64,000 bases of DNA. Origin: Leucobacter aridicollis. Its GTDB lineage: Bacteria; Actinomycetota; Actinomycetes; Actinomycetales; Microbacteriaceae. Location of the stretch: positions 1,860,001-1,924,000 of the forward strand of contig NZ_CP075339.1 of NCBI RefSeq assembly GCF_024399335.1, in the 5' to 3' direction. This document shows, piece by piece, positions 17,607 through 26,113 of this stretch. The translations under genes and the position numbers were made by a program. Within the stretch, counting starts at the first letter, position 1; each line of letters begins with the position of its first letter. The notes under the pieces were generated by a model that worked only from the letters and a program-made list of their open reading frames with translations, searched no databases and was not told the DNA's origin.

Positions 17607-18644
17607 ATGGCTCTCACCCTCACGTCAGCCGACCTCCCGCTGCTCTCGGCGGGGGCATCGTTCTGCGGCACTGGCGGCGGCGGCTCCCCCAAGCTCACCG
17701 AGCTCATGGTTCGCTCGGCATTCTCGGAGCCGATCGAGGCCGTCCTCCCGGGCGAACTGCCGCCGGACACTCAGTGCTTCGCGCCCGCATTTGCCGGGTC
17801 GACGCTTCTACTCAGCGAACGACTCCCCTCACACGACGACTTCGGCAAGCTCATCGCGGTCGCCGAGCGGTGGATCGGCGCGAGGCTTGAGGCGGCCTGC
17901 TCGTTCGAGGCCGGCGGGATGAACGCGCTGACACCCTTCCTCTTCGCCGGCGACCGCCTCATCATCGACGCCGACTGCAGCGGGCGCGCCGTCCCGACTC
18001 TCGACCGCACGAGCCTCTACATCGAGCGGCTTCCCGGGCTGTTCGCCGTGTGTTCCACGGGTGCCGGCGGCGTCGCCCTCATCACATCCGAACGCGCGAA
18101 GGACGTTGACGGCCTCATGCGGGCGGCGATGATCCAGTCCGGTGGCGCGGGCGCCGTGCTGTTTGCCGGCTTCAGCGCCCGCGACCTCGAGACGGCTTCG
18201 CTCCATGGGCACCTCGCGCGCTCCCTCGAGTTCGGTCGGGCGCTCCTCGAGACCGCCACCGCCCCGGTCTCGACGCTCGCCGACCGGCTCGGCGCCACGC
18301 TCGTTGGCGAAGGCAGAATCGTGAGCCTCACCCAGGATTCCCGCGACCCTCATGTGCATGCCGCCGAGGTCGCCGGGAGAGACGGCTCCGTGATCCGGCT
18401 CGTGTCGCGCTCGGAACACCTCGCCGTACTCGTCGACGGCGAGACTGTCGCGGCCGCGCCCGAGTACATCGTCGCGGTCGACGTGCTCTCGCGTGAACTC
18501 ATCGAGGTGACGGACCTGCGGCTGCACCGGCACGTGGCGATCCTGACCCGCCCCGCCGACGACTGGTGGCGCAACTTCCCGCGGCGCGCGGCGAAACTCT
18601 ATCCGTCGTCGTACGGCCTGACCGGATTGGATCCCGAATGGTAA
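17607..18644 (+). CDS. DUF917-related protein, divergent copy 3
   Basis: A 345-residue protein, shorter than the two preceding copies. It keeps the N-terminal glycine loop (CGTGGGGSPKL, 20-30) but several family motifs have changed: the VGGVNS/CGGVNS block reads AGGMNALTP, DADGMGRAFPEL reads DADCSGRAVPTL, and GLRYGQRVRV reads DLRLHRHVAI. It could have a different substrate or be a regulatory subunit. Its ATG overlaps no upstream gene and has its own -10 box. Its stop overlaps the start of the PucR regulator (ATGGTAA), tying its expression to the regulator rather than to copies 1 and 2. Confidence 0.78.
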   Translation: MALTLTSADLPLLSAGASFCGTGGGGSPKLTELMVRSAFSEPIEAVLPGELPPDTQCFAPAFAGSTLLLSERLPSHDDFGKLIAVAERWIGARLEAACSFEAGGMNALTPFLFAGDRLIIDADCSGRAVPTLDRTSLYIERLPGLFAVCSTGAGGVALITSERAKDVDGLMRAAMIQSGGAGAVLFAGFSARDLETASLHGHLARSLEFGRALLETATAPVSTLADRLGATLVGEGRIVSLTQDSRDPHVHAAEVAGRDGSVIRLVSRSEHLAVLVDGETVAAAPEYIVAVDVLSRELIEVTDLRLHRHVAILTRPADDWWRNFPRRAAKLYPSSYGLTGLDPEW

Positions 18645-20164
18645 CCACCCCGCGCACCCCACAGGCTACGCTCGACCTCGCGAGCCTGCTTGCCCACCCC
18701 GACAGCGGCGGCGTCACCCACATCGCAGGCCCGGCGACCGGCACCTGGCAGAACCTCACTGTCGACGAGCCCGAGTCAGCCGCCGAGGGGCTGCTCGTCG
18801 CCACCACCGCGTTTCCTAGCACGAGCTGGCAGCAGGACGCGCTCGTGCGCCGGGTCCGCGATCGCGGGTTCGCAGCCCTCGCACTGACTGGCGCCAGACT
18901 TGCTGGCCCTGGCGCACGAAAGCTCGCGGACAGGCTCGAGCTCACCCTGCTCGACGTTGACCGCCCGATAGCGCTCGCCCGAGCCGGCTGGCAGCTCCAG
19001 CAGGCCAGGGACGCACTTACTATCGACTACGTACGCAAGGTCGCGCAGGCCTTCGAATACCCCGCGGCGGACCTCGCCGACCTGCTCGGTCACCTGTGCG
19101 CAGCCATCGGGCATGGGATCGCTCTCATCGATTCCGGAAGAACGGTGCAGCAGGCCGGTGGCGTGCTCTCACCTGAGCTGCATGCCGGGCTCTCCTTCAC
19201 GCCCTGGATCAGCGTCGCGCGTGTCGGCGACGCTGCCGCCACCTCGGTGCGCGTCGACAGTTCGACCAGACGCGGGTTGCGGCTCGCAGTGTTTGATGCC
19301 GGGCTCAGCGACGTGCAGCTGCGCGCGCTCTCAACGGTTGCGGAGATCATGATGCCTGCCGTGGCGGCGCGGATCCTGATCGACGAGCTCGACACCGTGA
19401 ACGACGCGTCCTCCTCAGCTGACCTGCTTCGCGCGTTCATTGAGCTCCGGGGGGTCCGCGACCCCGATGTCCACAAGCGTATGGCCGAACGAGGCTGGCG
19501 GACGGCGGGCTATCACCTGGGGTTCCAGTTCACAGCTCGCACCCGTGTCGACCCGGTGGGGCTGCTGCGCGCGGTGTCGCACGAACTCACCGCAGTCTCG
19601 GTCGAGTCGCGGGTGGCGCTCAGCGGAGGTGGCGTGTTGGGCTGGCTTACCTTCACGGATCCGCCCGCCTCGAGCGAGGTGGAGCGGTTCGCGGGCGCGC
19701 TCAACGGCGTGCACCAGCAACTCCGTCGGACACGCGATGTGGCGCTCGGCATCGGATCGCTACAGAGCGGCGAGACCGGGCTCGCCCGCACACTCAACGA
19801 AGCCGGCGATGCGGCAAAGATCGCGACGTCGCGCTCTTCCTCCGGCTATCTCGTGCGCGTGGACAGCCTGGGGCTCGAACAGCTCCTCCTCGCGTGGACA
19901 GGCACCGACACGTTTCTACCTGCCGCCGAATCACTGCTCGCTCCGCTCCTCACCGAAGCGCCAGAGCTTCTCGACACCCTCGCCGCGTACTTCGATCACG
20001 AGTCGGGCATCCAAGCGACTGCCGCGGCGCTCGGGCTGCATCGCAATACCGTCTCGCAACGCGTCCAACGTGCGCAGGAACTCGTTGGCGCGGATCTGAC
20101 CTCACCGGAGACGCGGCTCGCGCTCCACCTTGCGTGTCGGGCGGTGCTCGCGCCGAGGGGTTAG
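18638..20164 (+). CDS. PucR-type transcriptional regulator
   Basis: A 508-residue regulator. The N-terminal part (to about residue 120) resembles the PucR N-terminal sensor domain, the middle is a GGDEF-like or helical linker region typical of the CdaR/PucR family, and the C-terminus carries the PucR HTH (FDHESGIQATAAALGLHRNTVSQRVQRA, seen at roughly residues 453-480). PucR in Bacillus controls purine catabolism; relatives control uptake and breakdown of ring nitrogen compounds. Its ATG overlaps the DUF917 copy 3 stop. It is the obvious candidate regulator of the permease-hydantoinase-DUF917 cluster. Longer in-frame starts inside the upstream gene are rejected. Confidence 0.85.
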   Translation: MVTTPRTPQATLDLASLLAHPDSGGVTHIAGPATGTWQNLTVDEPESAAEGLLVATTAFPSTSWQQDALVRRVRDRGFAALALTGARLAGPGARKLADRLELTLLDVDRPIALARAGWQLQQARDALTIDYVRKVAQAFEYPAADLADLLGHLCAAIGHGIALIDSGRTVQQAGGVLSPELHAGLSFTPWISVARVGDAAATSVRVDSSTRRGLRLAVFDAGLSDVQLRALSTVAEIMMPAVAARILIDELDTVNDASSSADLLRAFIELRGVRDPDVHKRMAERGWRTAGYHLGFQFTARTRVDPVGLLRAVSHELTAVSVESRVALSGGGVLGWLTFTDPPASSEVERFAGALNGVHQQLRRTRDVALGIGSLQSGETGLARTLNEAGDAAKIATSRSSSGYLVRVDSLGLEQLLLAWTGTDTFLPAAESLLAPLLTEAPELLDTLAAYFDHESGIQATAAALGLHRNTVSQRVQRAQELVGADLTSPETRLALHLACRAVLAPRG

Positions 20165-20395
20165 GGGCGCAACGTTCGAAGCCGCCGTATGACTCATGCC
20201 TGCCGCCTCGAACACCTTCGTCCGCTCGGAACAGGCGCGCTCACGAGCGAGACGAGACGAGGCCAGGCAGGGCTCGCGCTCGCCTAACGCCCCAAGTAAT
20301 GCAAATATGGAATGCAGCTATACGACAGGCGTATCAACTTCCGAGCAATAATCGTCTTTCAGGTATCGACAGCACCCGGTTCAGAGGAGTTTGCA
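20165..20395 (+). other. intergenic region with a candidate LysR binding site
   Basis: No gene is seen. From about 20290 the sequence becomes clearly AT-richer than its surroundings, marking the start of the LysR-ACAD module. ATAC-N7-GTAT at 20320-20334 fits the T-N11-A LysR box and lies 61 bases before the lysR start. Confidence 0.4.
20320..20334. promoter_or_regulatory. candidate LysR box (T-N11-A)
   Basis: ATACGACAGGCGTAT: the arms ATAC and GTAT are inverted repeats and contain T-N11-A. Its position upstream of the lysR start is typical for autoregulation. This is pattern evidence only. Confidence 0.35.
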
Positions 20396-21352
20396 ATGGA
20401 GCAACACCACGTCGTGGCTTTCCTCGCACTGACTGAAGAACTGCATTTCGGACGGGCAGCGGACCGCGTGTTCGTCACGCAGCCCACGCTCAGTAGAACG
20501 ATTCGCAGCCTCGAGTATGAGCTCGGCACACGTTTGTTCGACCGACTGCACCGTCGAGTGGAGCTCACGGAAGCGGGATCCGCCTTTCTCGAGCCCGCGC
20601 GAGCGCTGTACGCGTCGTACGAGCGAGCGCTGAACAGTGTCGTCGCGGCGGCCCAGGGTCTCAACGGGACCGTACGTCTCGTCTTCACCGGCCCATCGTC
20701 CTATCGGCGTGTCGCCGACCTTGCCTCAGCGGTCTCCTCTCGTTTTCCGAACGTCAAGCTCGAGCTCATTGGCGGCGGGTTTGCCGGTGAAGGGTTGCAC
20801 CGGCTGCTGAGCCATACAGCTGATGCAGCACTCGGTCGGTGGACAACGCTCCCTGAAAGCGTGTCGGCTCGACCCCTCAGCCAGGAAAGGTTCGTCATCG
20901 CGGTCCCGAGTACTCATCCTTTGGCGGGAGAGTCGAGCGTTCCCTTCGGTGCTTTCGCTACGGAACCGTTCATTCAACTCAAGGAGCGTTCTCCCTCCGT
21001 GGTCACTGAGAGGTTTACTGAGCTCTGCGCCCACTACGACATTTCTGCCAGCATCCGGCAATCGGCACCAGACACCTGGACCGCACTTGCGCTTGTCGCT
21101 TCTGGAGTTGGGGTCGCACTGACGCTGACCTCGGTGCGCGACAACACCAACGTGTCGGGGGTGACGTTTCTCGATCTTGATGATGACGTGGCGCCGACGT
21201 GGTTGAGCTTAGCTTGGCTGAAAGCGAACGACAGCCCGGCCCTCGCGTCAGTGCTTGGGGCGGTTGATTCCCTGCAAGAGCCCGGCACCCAAGACCGGGT
21301 ACAAGGGTCCCCACCGCTTCGGCTCCGGAATCGAACCGGCCCCTGCGAGTAG
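20396..21352 (+). CDS. LysR-family transcriptional regulator
   Basis: A 318-residue LysR protein. The winged HTH is at residues 1-60 (FLALTEELHFGRAADRVFVTQPTLSRTIRSLE) followed by the linker helix and a periplasmic-binding-protein-like effector domain. The ATG at 20396 has AGAGGAG upstream, and the in-frame extension to 20312 has no family sequence. It precedes an acyl-CoA dehydrogenase, CoA-transferase and MFS gene on the same strand, and is the probable regulator of that set. The last 30 residues are Arg/Pro rich and unusual for the family. GC is lower than in the preceding operon. Confidence 0.88.
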   Translation: MEQHHVVAFLALTEELHFGRAADRVFVTQPTLSRTIRSLEYELGTRLFDRLHRRVELTEAGSAFLEPARALYASYERALNSVVAAAQGLNGTVRLVFTGPSSYRRVADLASAVSSRFPNVKLELIGGGFAGEGLHRLLSHTADAALGRWTTLPESVSARPLSQERFVIAVPSTHPLAGESSVPFGAFATEPFIQLKERSPSVVTERFTELCAHYDISASIRQSAPDTWTALALVASGVGVALTLTSVRDNTNVSGVTFLDLDDDVAPTWLSLAWLKANDSPALASVLGAVDSLQEPGTQDRVQGSPPLRLRNRTGPCE

Positions 21353-21459
21353 CGCGGTATGCGCAGCCTGCATCAAGCGATGTGAAGTTCGGATCGGTAG
21401 GTTGAGTTGTGCGCGACATGCTGGAGGGGAATACACCCCCGAACAGGAATGGATGCGCA

Positions 21460-23361
21460 ATGTCCGATCTCCACAATGCCTCACACCATACCCGCTCGGA
21501 AGAGCGGTACGAAGCCTCGATGCCAGACACTTACGGAACAAACGCATTCGAGAACGACCTCGATCTACAACGAATACTCGAATCCACGTTACCCACCCAG
21601 CTCTACGCCCAAGCGAAACCGCATCTTGCACGCCTGGGGCGGCTCGTGGGCACCACCCTCGATGATCTCTCTCGTCGCGCTGACGCCAACCCTCCACGGC
21701 TTCGTTCGCTCGACAAACGAGGCAACCTCATCAATGAGGTTGAATTTCATCCGGCCTACGCGGAATCTGAGCGCATCGCAGTGGAGGAGTTCGGTCTCGT
21801 GTCGATGTCTCATGAACCGGTCTTGGACTTTGCCCGCCCGGTTCCACACCTGCTGAAGTACGCATTCTGGTATGTCTTCGGTCAGGCCGAGTTCGCGCTC
21901 GCCTGCCCCATGAGCATGACAGACTCCGCCATTCGTGTGCTCCGACGCTTTGGCAGTGAGCAGCTGAATCACGCCTACGCGGAGCGAATGGTAAGCACGT
22001 CTGCCGACCGCTTCACCGGGGCCCAGTTCATGACGGAGAAGCAGGGCGGATCAGACGTCGGAACAAACACAGTCGAAGCCCGCAAAGTCGGTGACGAGTG
22101 GCGGCTGTGGGGCAACAAGTGGTTCTGTTCGAACGTTTCAGCAGACCTTGCCTTGGTCCTTGCACGACCCGAGGGAGCATCACCAGGCACCTCAGGCCTC
22201 GCGATGTTTCTCATGCCACGCATCCTGCCAGACGGCAGCATGAACAACTTCAGAATCAGTCGCCTTAAGGAAAAGCTCGGTACCCGGGCGATGGCTTCTG
22301 GTGAGGTCGATTTCTTCGGTGCGGTCGGCCATCTTGTCGGTGATCTGGGAACCGGGTTCAAGCAGATGATGTCGATGGTGAACTCGTCCAGACTCTCAAA
22401 CGCGATGAGGTCGACTGCGCTCATGCGTCGAAGCTTTGTCGAAGCACTGACCTCAGCACAAGGACGGCCGGCCTTTGGAGCCCTCCTCGTGGCGCAGCCA
22501 CTCATGCGCGCCACGCTATTTCGCATGCTCCTCGAAACGGAAGCGGCGACTGCGATGCTCTTTCACACCGCGCAGATCTATGACCACGCAGACCAGGCAC
22601 TCGGGTCGCTGACGCCCCCCGAGCGTGCCCTCAGTGTTCCGCCGGAACCTTTCTCCCGGTATGTACGACTCCTCACCCCCATGCTCAAAGGAGTCATCTG
22701 CAAGCGCGCTCGGACGGTTGTTGCCGAAGGAATGGAAGCGCGTGGTGGCAACGGCTACATCGACGATTGGGTGGATGGAAAACTATTGCGCGACGCTCAA
22801 CTTGGTTCCATTTGGGAGGGGACCACGAGCATTGTCGCGCTCGATGTCCAGCGCGCAATTCTTCGGGACAATGCGGGAGCCCCGTTCTTTGCGGACATCC
22901 AGCAGAAACTCAAAGACCTTATCTCCGACAAAACGGTCAGCCCTATCGCGCAATTCCTGATGGACTGCAGCAACGAAGCGGAACGTACGGCTCGGGAGCT
23001 CGACCTTGTTGATGCCGCCGAGCGCGAGCTCGGGGCGATTGAGTTCATGAACAAGATGTACAACCTGCTCGCTGCAACTCTGCTGCTCGAGCTGGCCGAC
23101 CGAGAGGCCAACGACCTCGGGAGCTTCAGAAAACTGGCGGTCGCACTTGGATACATCGAAACGCACATGCTCCAGGCGACGGGGCCGCAGGAGCCACCGA
23201 GCTTCCTGCTCACCGCAGCAGGTGAGTCGGTCTTGACAAACGCTCACGTCGAACTCGAGTCGCTGACTGAGACGCACGGTCGAGTTGTCGAGCACATTCA
23301 CATGTTGAAAGCAGCCCGCGGCAGCGCCCTCGCAGCACACCCAAGTACGAGGGAGGGCTGA
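21460..23361 (+). CDS. AidB-like acyl-CoA dehydrogenase family protein
   Basis: A 633-residue flavoprotein of the long ACAD subgroup that includes E. coli AidB. Visible family parts are EKQGGSDVGTNT (FAD/substrate site), WGNKWFCSN, KEKLGTRAMASG, RGGNGYIDDW and IWEGTTSI with the Glu expected of the catalytic base. A C-terminal helical extension follows. AidB itself binds DNA and protects against alkylation, but here a LysR regulator, a CoA-transferase and a carboxylate carrier surround the gene, pointing to acyl-CoA catabolism. The ATG at 21460 is preferred because GGA lies six bases upstream; 21520 is a possible alternative. Base composition is lower in GC than the window average. Confidence 0.82.
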   Translation: MSDLHNASHHTRSEERYEASMPDTYGTNAFENDLDLQRILESTLPTQLYAQAKPHLARLGRLVGTTLDDLSRRADANPPRLRSLDKRGNLINEVEFHPAYAESERIAVEEFGLVSMSHEPVLDFARPVPHLLKYAFWYVFGQAEFALACPMSMTDSAIRVLRRFGSEQLNHAYAERMVSTSADRFTGAQFMTEKQGGSDVGTNTVEARKVGDEWRLWGNKWFCSNVSADLALVLARPEGASPGTSGLAMFLMPRILPDGSMNNFRISRLKEKLGTRAMASGEVDFFGAVGHLVGDLGTGFKQMMSMVNSSRLSNAMRSTALMRRSFVEALTSAQGRPAFGALLVAQPLMRATLFRMLLETEAATAMLFHTAQIYDHADQALGSLTPPERALSVPPEPFSRYVRLLTPMLKGVICKRARTVVAEGMEARGGNGYIDDWVDGKLLRDAQLGSIWEGTTSIVALDVQRAILRDNAGAPFFADIQQKLKDLISDKTVSPIAQFLMDCSNEAERTARELDLVDAAERELGAIEFMNKMYNLLAATLLLELADREANDLGSFRKLAVALGYIETHMLQATGPQEPPSFLLTAAGESVLTNAHVELESLTETHGRVVEHIHMLKAARGSALAAHPSTREG

Positions 23362-23364
23362 GCG

Positions 23365-24585
23365 ATGAGCTCGGGCGCGGGGCAAGTGACGAGCGGGGCG
23401 CTTGCCGGAATCAAGGTGCTGGACCTCAGCCGTGTCGTGGCTGGGCCGCTGTGTGCGAGCCTACTTGGCGACCTGGGCGCAGACGTCATCAAAGTGGAAG
23501 GGCCGAACAACCGTGATGAGACGCGGGGCTGGCTCCCGCCAGACGTGGATGGCGTCGGGCTGTACTTCGCTTCTGCAAACCGCAGCAAGCGCGCCATCGC
23601 TGTCGACATCAAGGAGCCGGAGGGACGAACACTGATCCTCGAACTTGCGGAACAAGCGGACATCGTCATCGAGAATTTCACCACTGGCACCCTTGACCGG
23701 TTGGAGCTCGGCTATCAACAGCTCTCGGCGATCAACGCGGGCATCATCCTGTGTTCTATCACTGGCTTCGGCCAGACAGGCCCCGCCCGCAACGAACCCG
23801 GCTACGACTTCATCGCTCAGGCCATGTCGGGGTTTGTCTCGATGAACGGCGCGCCGGACGCCGAGGGCACCAAAACGCCGATTGCGTTTGCAGACCTGCA
23901 AGCCGGTCTCCATGCCACCATCAGCGTACTCGCCGCGCTCCACGCTCGAGCGACGACAGGACGGGGCCAGCACTGCGACATTTCACTCCTCGATTCGATG
24001 TCCTTCTCACTGCTCAACCTGGCAACAACGTACCTGAATACTGGCGAGGTGCCCCCGCGGTATGGGAACGAACACCAAACCTTGGTTCCGTACCAAAGGT
24101 TCGACACGCTCGATGACAGCGTGATAATCGCAGTGGGCAACGATGCTCAGTTCACCCGCCTCTGCGAGGCCCTCGGGGACGCAGAGCTCGCACGTGATTC
24201 CCGCTTCCTCACCGCAAGCCAACGGATCTCCCACCGAGACCAGCTCATTCCAGTCCTGCAGGCCCAACTGCTGCGTTGGCAGTCGGCGGATTTGCTCACC
24301 GCACTTCGAGAGGCGCGGGTACCGTGCGGTCCGGTCAATACAGTGGCGCAGCACTTCGGCGATCCGCAGGTCACAGCCCGCGGACTTGTTCGTAGTGTCA
24401 GCGCTCCCGGACACGTCTCGCTCAAGCTGCTGAACTCACCGCTGGGCCTCGGTGACACACCTACGAGGATCACGCTCCCTCCGCCACACTTTTCGGAGCA
24501 CACAGATGAAGTACTTGCGGGCCTTGGCTACTCCCCCAGTGCCATTCGCAACCTTCGCGACAAGGGCGTGATACCAAGCACTTGA
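23365..24585 (+). CDS. CaiB/BaiF (class III) CoA-transferase
   Basis: A 406-residue family III CoA-transferase, which moves CoA between carboxylates without a ping-pong enzyme-CoA on Glu. The N-terminus (LAGIKVLDLSRVVAGPLCASLLGDLGADVIKVEGP) and the NEPGYDFIAQAMSG block with the nucleophilic Asp are diagnostic. It starts three bases after the acyl-CoA dehydrogenase stop, and its stop overlaps the MFS start. It probably activates an imported acid that the dehydrogenase then oxidises; the acid is unknown. Confidence 0.9.
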   Translation: MSSGAGQVTSGALAGIKVLDLSRVVAGPLCASLLGDLGADVIKVEGPNNRDETRGWLPPDVDGVGLYFASANRSKRAIAVDIKEPEGRTLILELAEQADIVIENFTTGTLDRLELGYQQLSAINAGIILCSITGFGQTGPARNEPGYDFIAQAMSGFVSMNGAPDAEGTKTPIAFADLQAGLHATISVLAALHARATTGRGQHCDISLLDSMSFSLLNLATTYLNTGEVPPRYGNEHQTLVPYQRFDTLDDSVIIAVGNDAQFTRLCEALGDAELARDSRFLTASQRISHRDQLIPVLQAQLLRWQSADLLTALREARVPCGPVNTVAQHFGDPQVTARGLVRSVSAPGHVSLKLLNSPLGLGDTPTRITLPPPHFSEHTDEVLAGLGYSPSAIRNLRDKGVIPST

Positions 24586-25979
24586 GTCAACCGAGGTCTT
24601 CGCCCGAAGACCTCAGACCCTTCATTCAACGATGCATGAAAGAGGAATACCTGGAGCAAAAGAGACTTACTAATCCACGGGCTATCTGGGTTGCAGTGTT
24701 CATTTCTAGCTTCCTCGGGCTCTTCGTAGACGGATTCGACCTACAGATGCTGTCGCTCACGCTTCCCAGTTTGAAGGCGGAGTGGGGACTCACAAATACG
24801 CAAGCGGGGCTCCTCGGCACGGCCTCTCTGGCGGGCATGGGCTTCGGGGGCGTCGCGGGCGGTTGGCTCGCGGACAGGTACGGCAGAGTCAGAATGGCAG
24901 CCCTCATGATCATTCTGTTCTCGATCGGCTCCTTTGTCTTAGGCTTCACCGAGGCTCCCTGGCAATTCATGGCTGTTCGCTTCATTACCGGGCTTGGGCT
25001 CGGCGCTGAGTACACCATTTGTATGATGCTGATGGCGGAGTACACCAACGCGGATCGCCGCGGAATTACGATGGGTGCCTTGATGGCCTCGTACTCGCTC
25101 GGATACCTCTCTGCGGCGCTATTGTCAGGCGTGATCATCCCCAACCACGGTTGGCGCTGGATGTACTGGATTGCGATACTGCCAGTTCTGCTGGCGCTGT
25201 ATATCAGGCGCGTAATTCCCGAACCTGCCGGATGGCGAGAGCGACAGGAGAGCAGCCGGAAGGGCTCAACGACACCACGAGAACGGAATCAGTGGCGACA
25301 GCTCTGGAGCAATCGGCTCACCAGGAAGCTCTTCTTCCTCTGGACCGCTGTCGCGATCTTCCTCCAGTTCGGCTACTACGGCGTCAACACCTGGCTCCCG
25401 TCATACGTCGCTGGCGATCTTGGCGTTGAGTTCTCGTCAATGACACTCTACGTTGCAGGGACATACACGGCGGGGCTGGTGAGCAGGCTACTCGGTGGCT
25501 GGCTTGCCGATCGCCTCGGAAGACGGCTCGTGTTCTCAATCGGTTCCTTCGTCACCGCCGCGCTGCTTCCGATCATCTATCTCTACCAAAACCCACAGAA
25601 CATCATCGCCTTCCTCCTCATTCTCGGTTTCATGTATGGCTGGCCATATGCCGTGAACGGCGCCTACATGAACGAGAGCTTCCCCACAGAGCTGCGCGGC
25701 ACAGCGACCGGTGCGGCCTACAATATTGGCAGAATTGGGGCTCTCCTCGCACCGCTCATCATCGGTGTGATCGCTGACTCATTTAGTGTCGGCCTCGGGC
25801 TTGCCGCGCTTGGCATCGGGTACGTCGTGGCGGGCCTGATCACGTTCTTCTTCATTCGAGACAAACTCTTTGATCCCTCCCAGGCTAATACCGATGAAAT
25901 ACAGCAGCAACGCGCCCTGAATGCCGGCACACGCCCGCGTTTGCGCCGGTCGCACGTGAGCGGGCCTCACACCGACTAG
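24582..25979 (+). CDS. MFS transporter, aromatic acid/metabolite:H+ symporter type
   Basis: A 465-residue carrier with about 12 membrane segments. The first segment contains LFVDGFDLQML, the DGFD motif of the AAHS and related acid symporters, followed by the MFS loop GGWLADRYGRVRMA between segments 2 and 3. It is most like carriers for aromatic or other organic acids. The TTG at 24582 overlaps the CoA-transferase stop (TTGA); ATG at 24636 is a possible alternative start. It closes the LysR-ACAD-CoA-transferase set and is the likely uptake step. A 60-base sample at 24661-24720 counts 50% GC, far below its neighbours. Confidence 0.88.
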   Translation: MSQPRSSPEDLRPFIQRCMKEEYLEQKRLTNPRAIWVAVFISSFLGLFVDGFDLQMLSLTLPSLKAEWGLTNTQAGLLGTASLAGMGFGGVAGGWLADRYGRVRMAALMIILFSIGSFVLGFTEAPWQFMAVRFITGLGLGAEYTICMMLMAEYTNADRRGITMGALMASYSLGYLSAALLSGVIIPNHGWRWMYWIAILPVLLALYIRRVIPEPAGWRERQESSRKGSTTPRERNQWRQLWSNRLTRKLFFLWTAVAIFLQFGYYGVNTWLPSYVAGDLGVEFSSMTLYVAGTYTAGLVSRLLGGWLADRLGRRLVFSIGSFVTAALLPIIYLYQNPQNIIAFLLILGFMYGWPYAVNGAYMNESFPTELRGTATGAAYNIGRIGALLAPLIIGVIADSFSVGLGLAALGIGYVVAGLITFFFIRDKLFDPSQANTDEIQQQRALNAGTRPRLRRSHVSGPHTD

Positions 25980-26085
25980 ACCGTCGCCCATAGCGTCGTC
26001 GCGGGCGAGCTGGTTCAGCCGATCGGGCCACAGCACTACGGGGCGGGTGTCGCAGCTCGGGGTTCCGCCAGGACGACACAGCGAG

Positions 26086-26113
26086 GGCAGCTATGTGAAG
26101 GCAGCTATGTGAA
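26086..26113. repeat. perfect 14-bp tandem duplication at the HNH gene stop
   Basis: GGCAGCTATGTGAA occurs twice head to tail and spans the stop codon of the DUF222-HNH gene. It could mark replication slippage or an insertion scar. Confidence 0.7.

Noticed and set aside
16250..17770. Open frame of about 500 codons on the minus strand opposite DUF917 copy 2
   Set aside because: It spans the gap between two real genes and has shadow-like composition; the plus strand has clear family motifs.
21325..21339. tRNA T-arm-like sequence (GGTTCGATTCC on the minus strand) at the lysR 3' end
   Set aside because: No matching acceptor, anticodon or D arm can be folded upstream, so it is not a tRNA. It encodes the last residues of LysR. 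A remnant att site was considered, but no second copy was found by eye.
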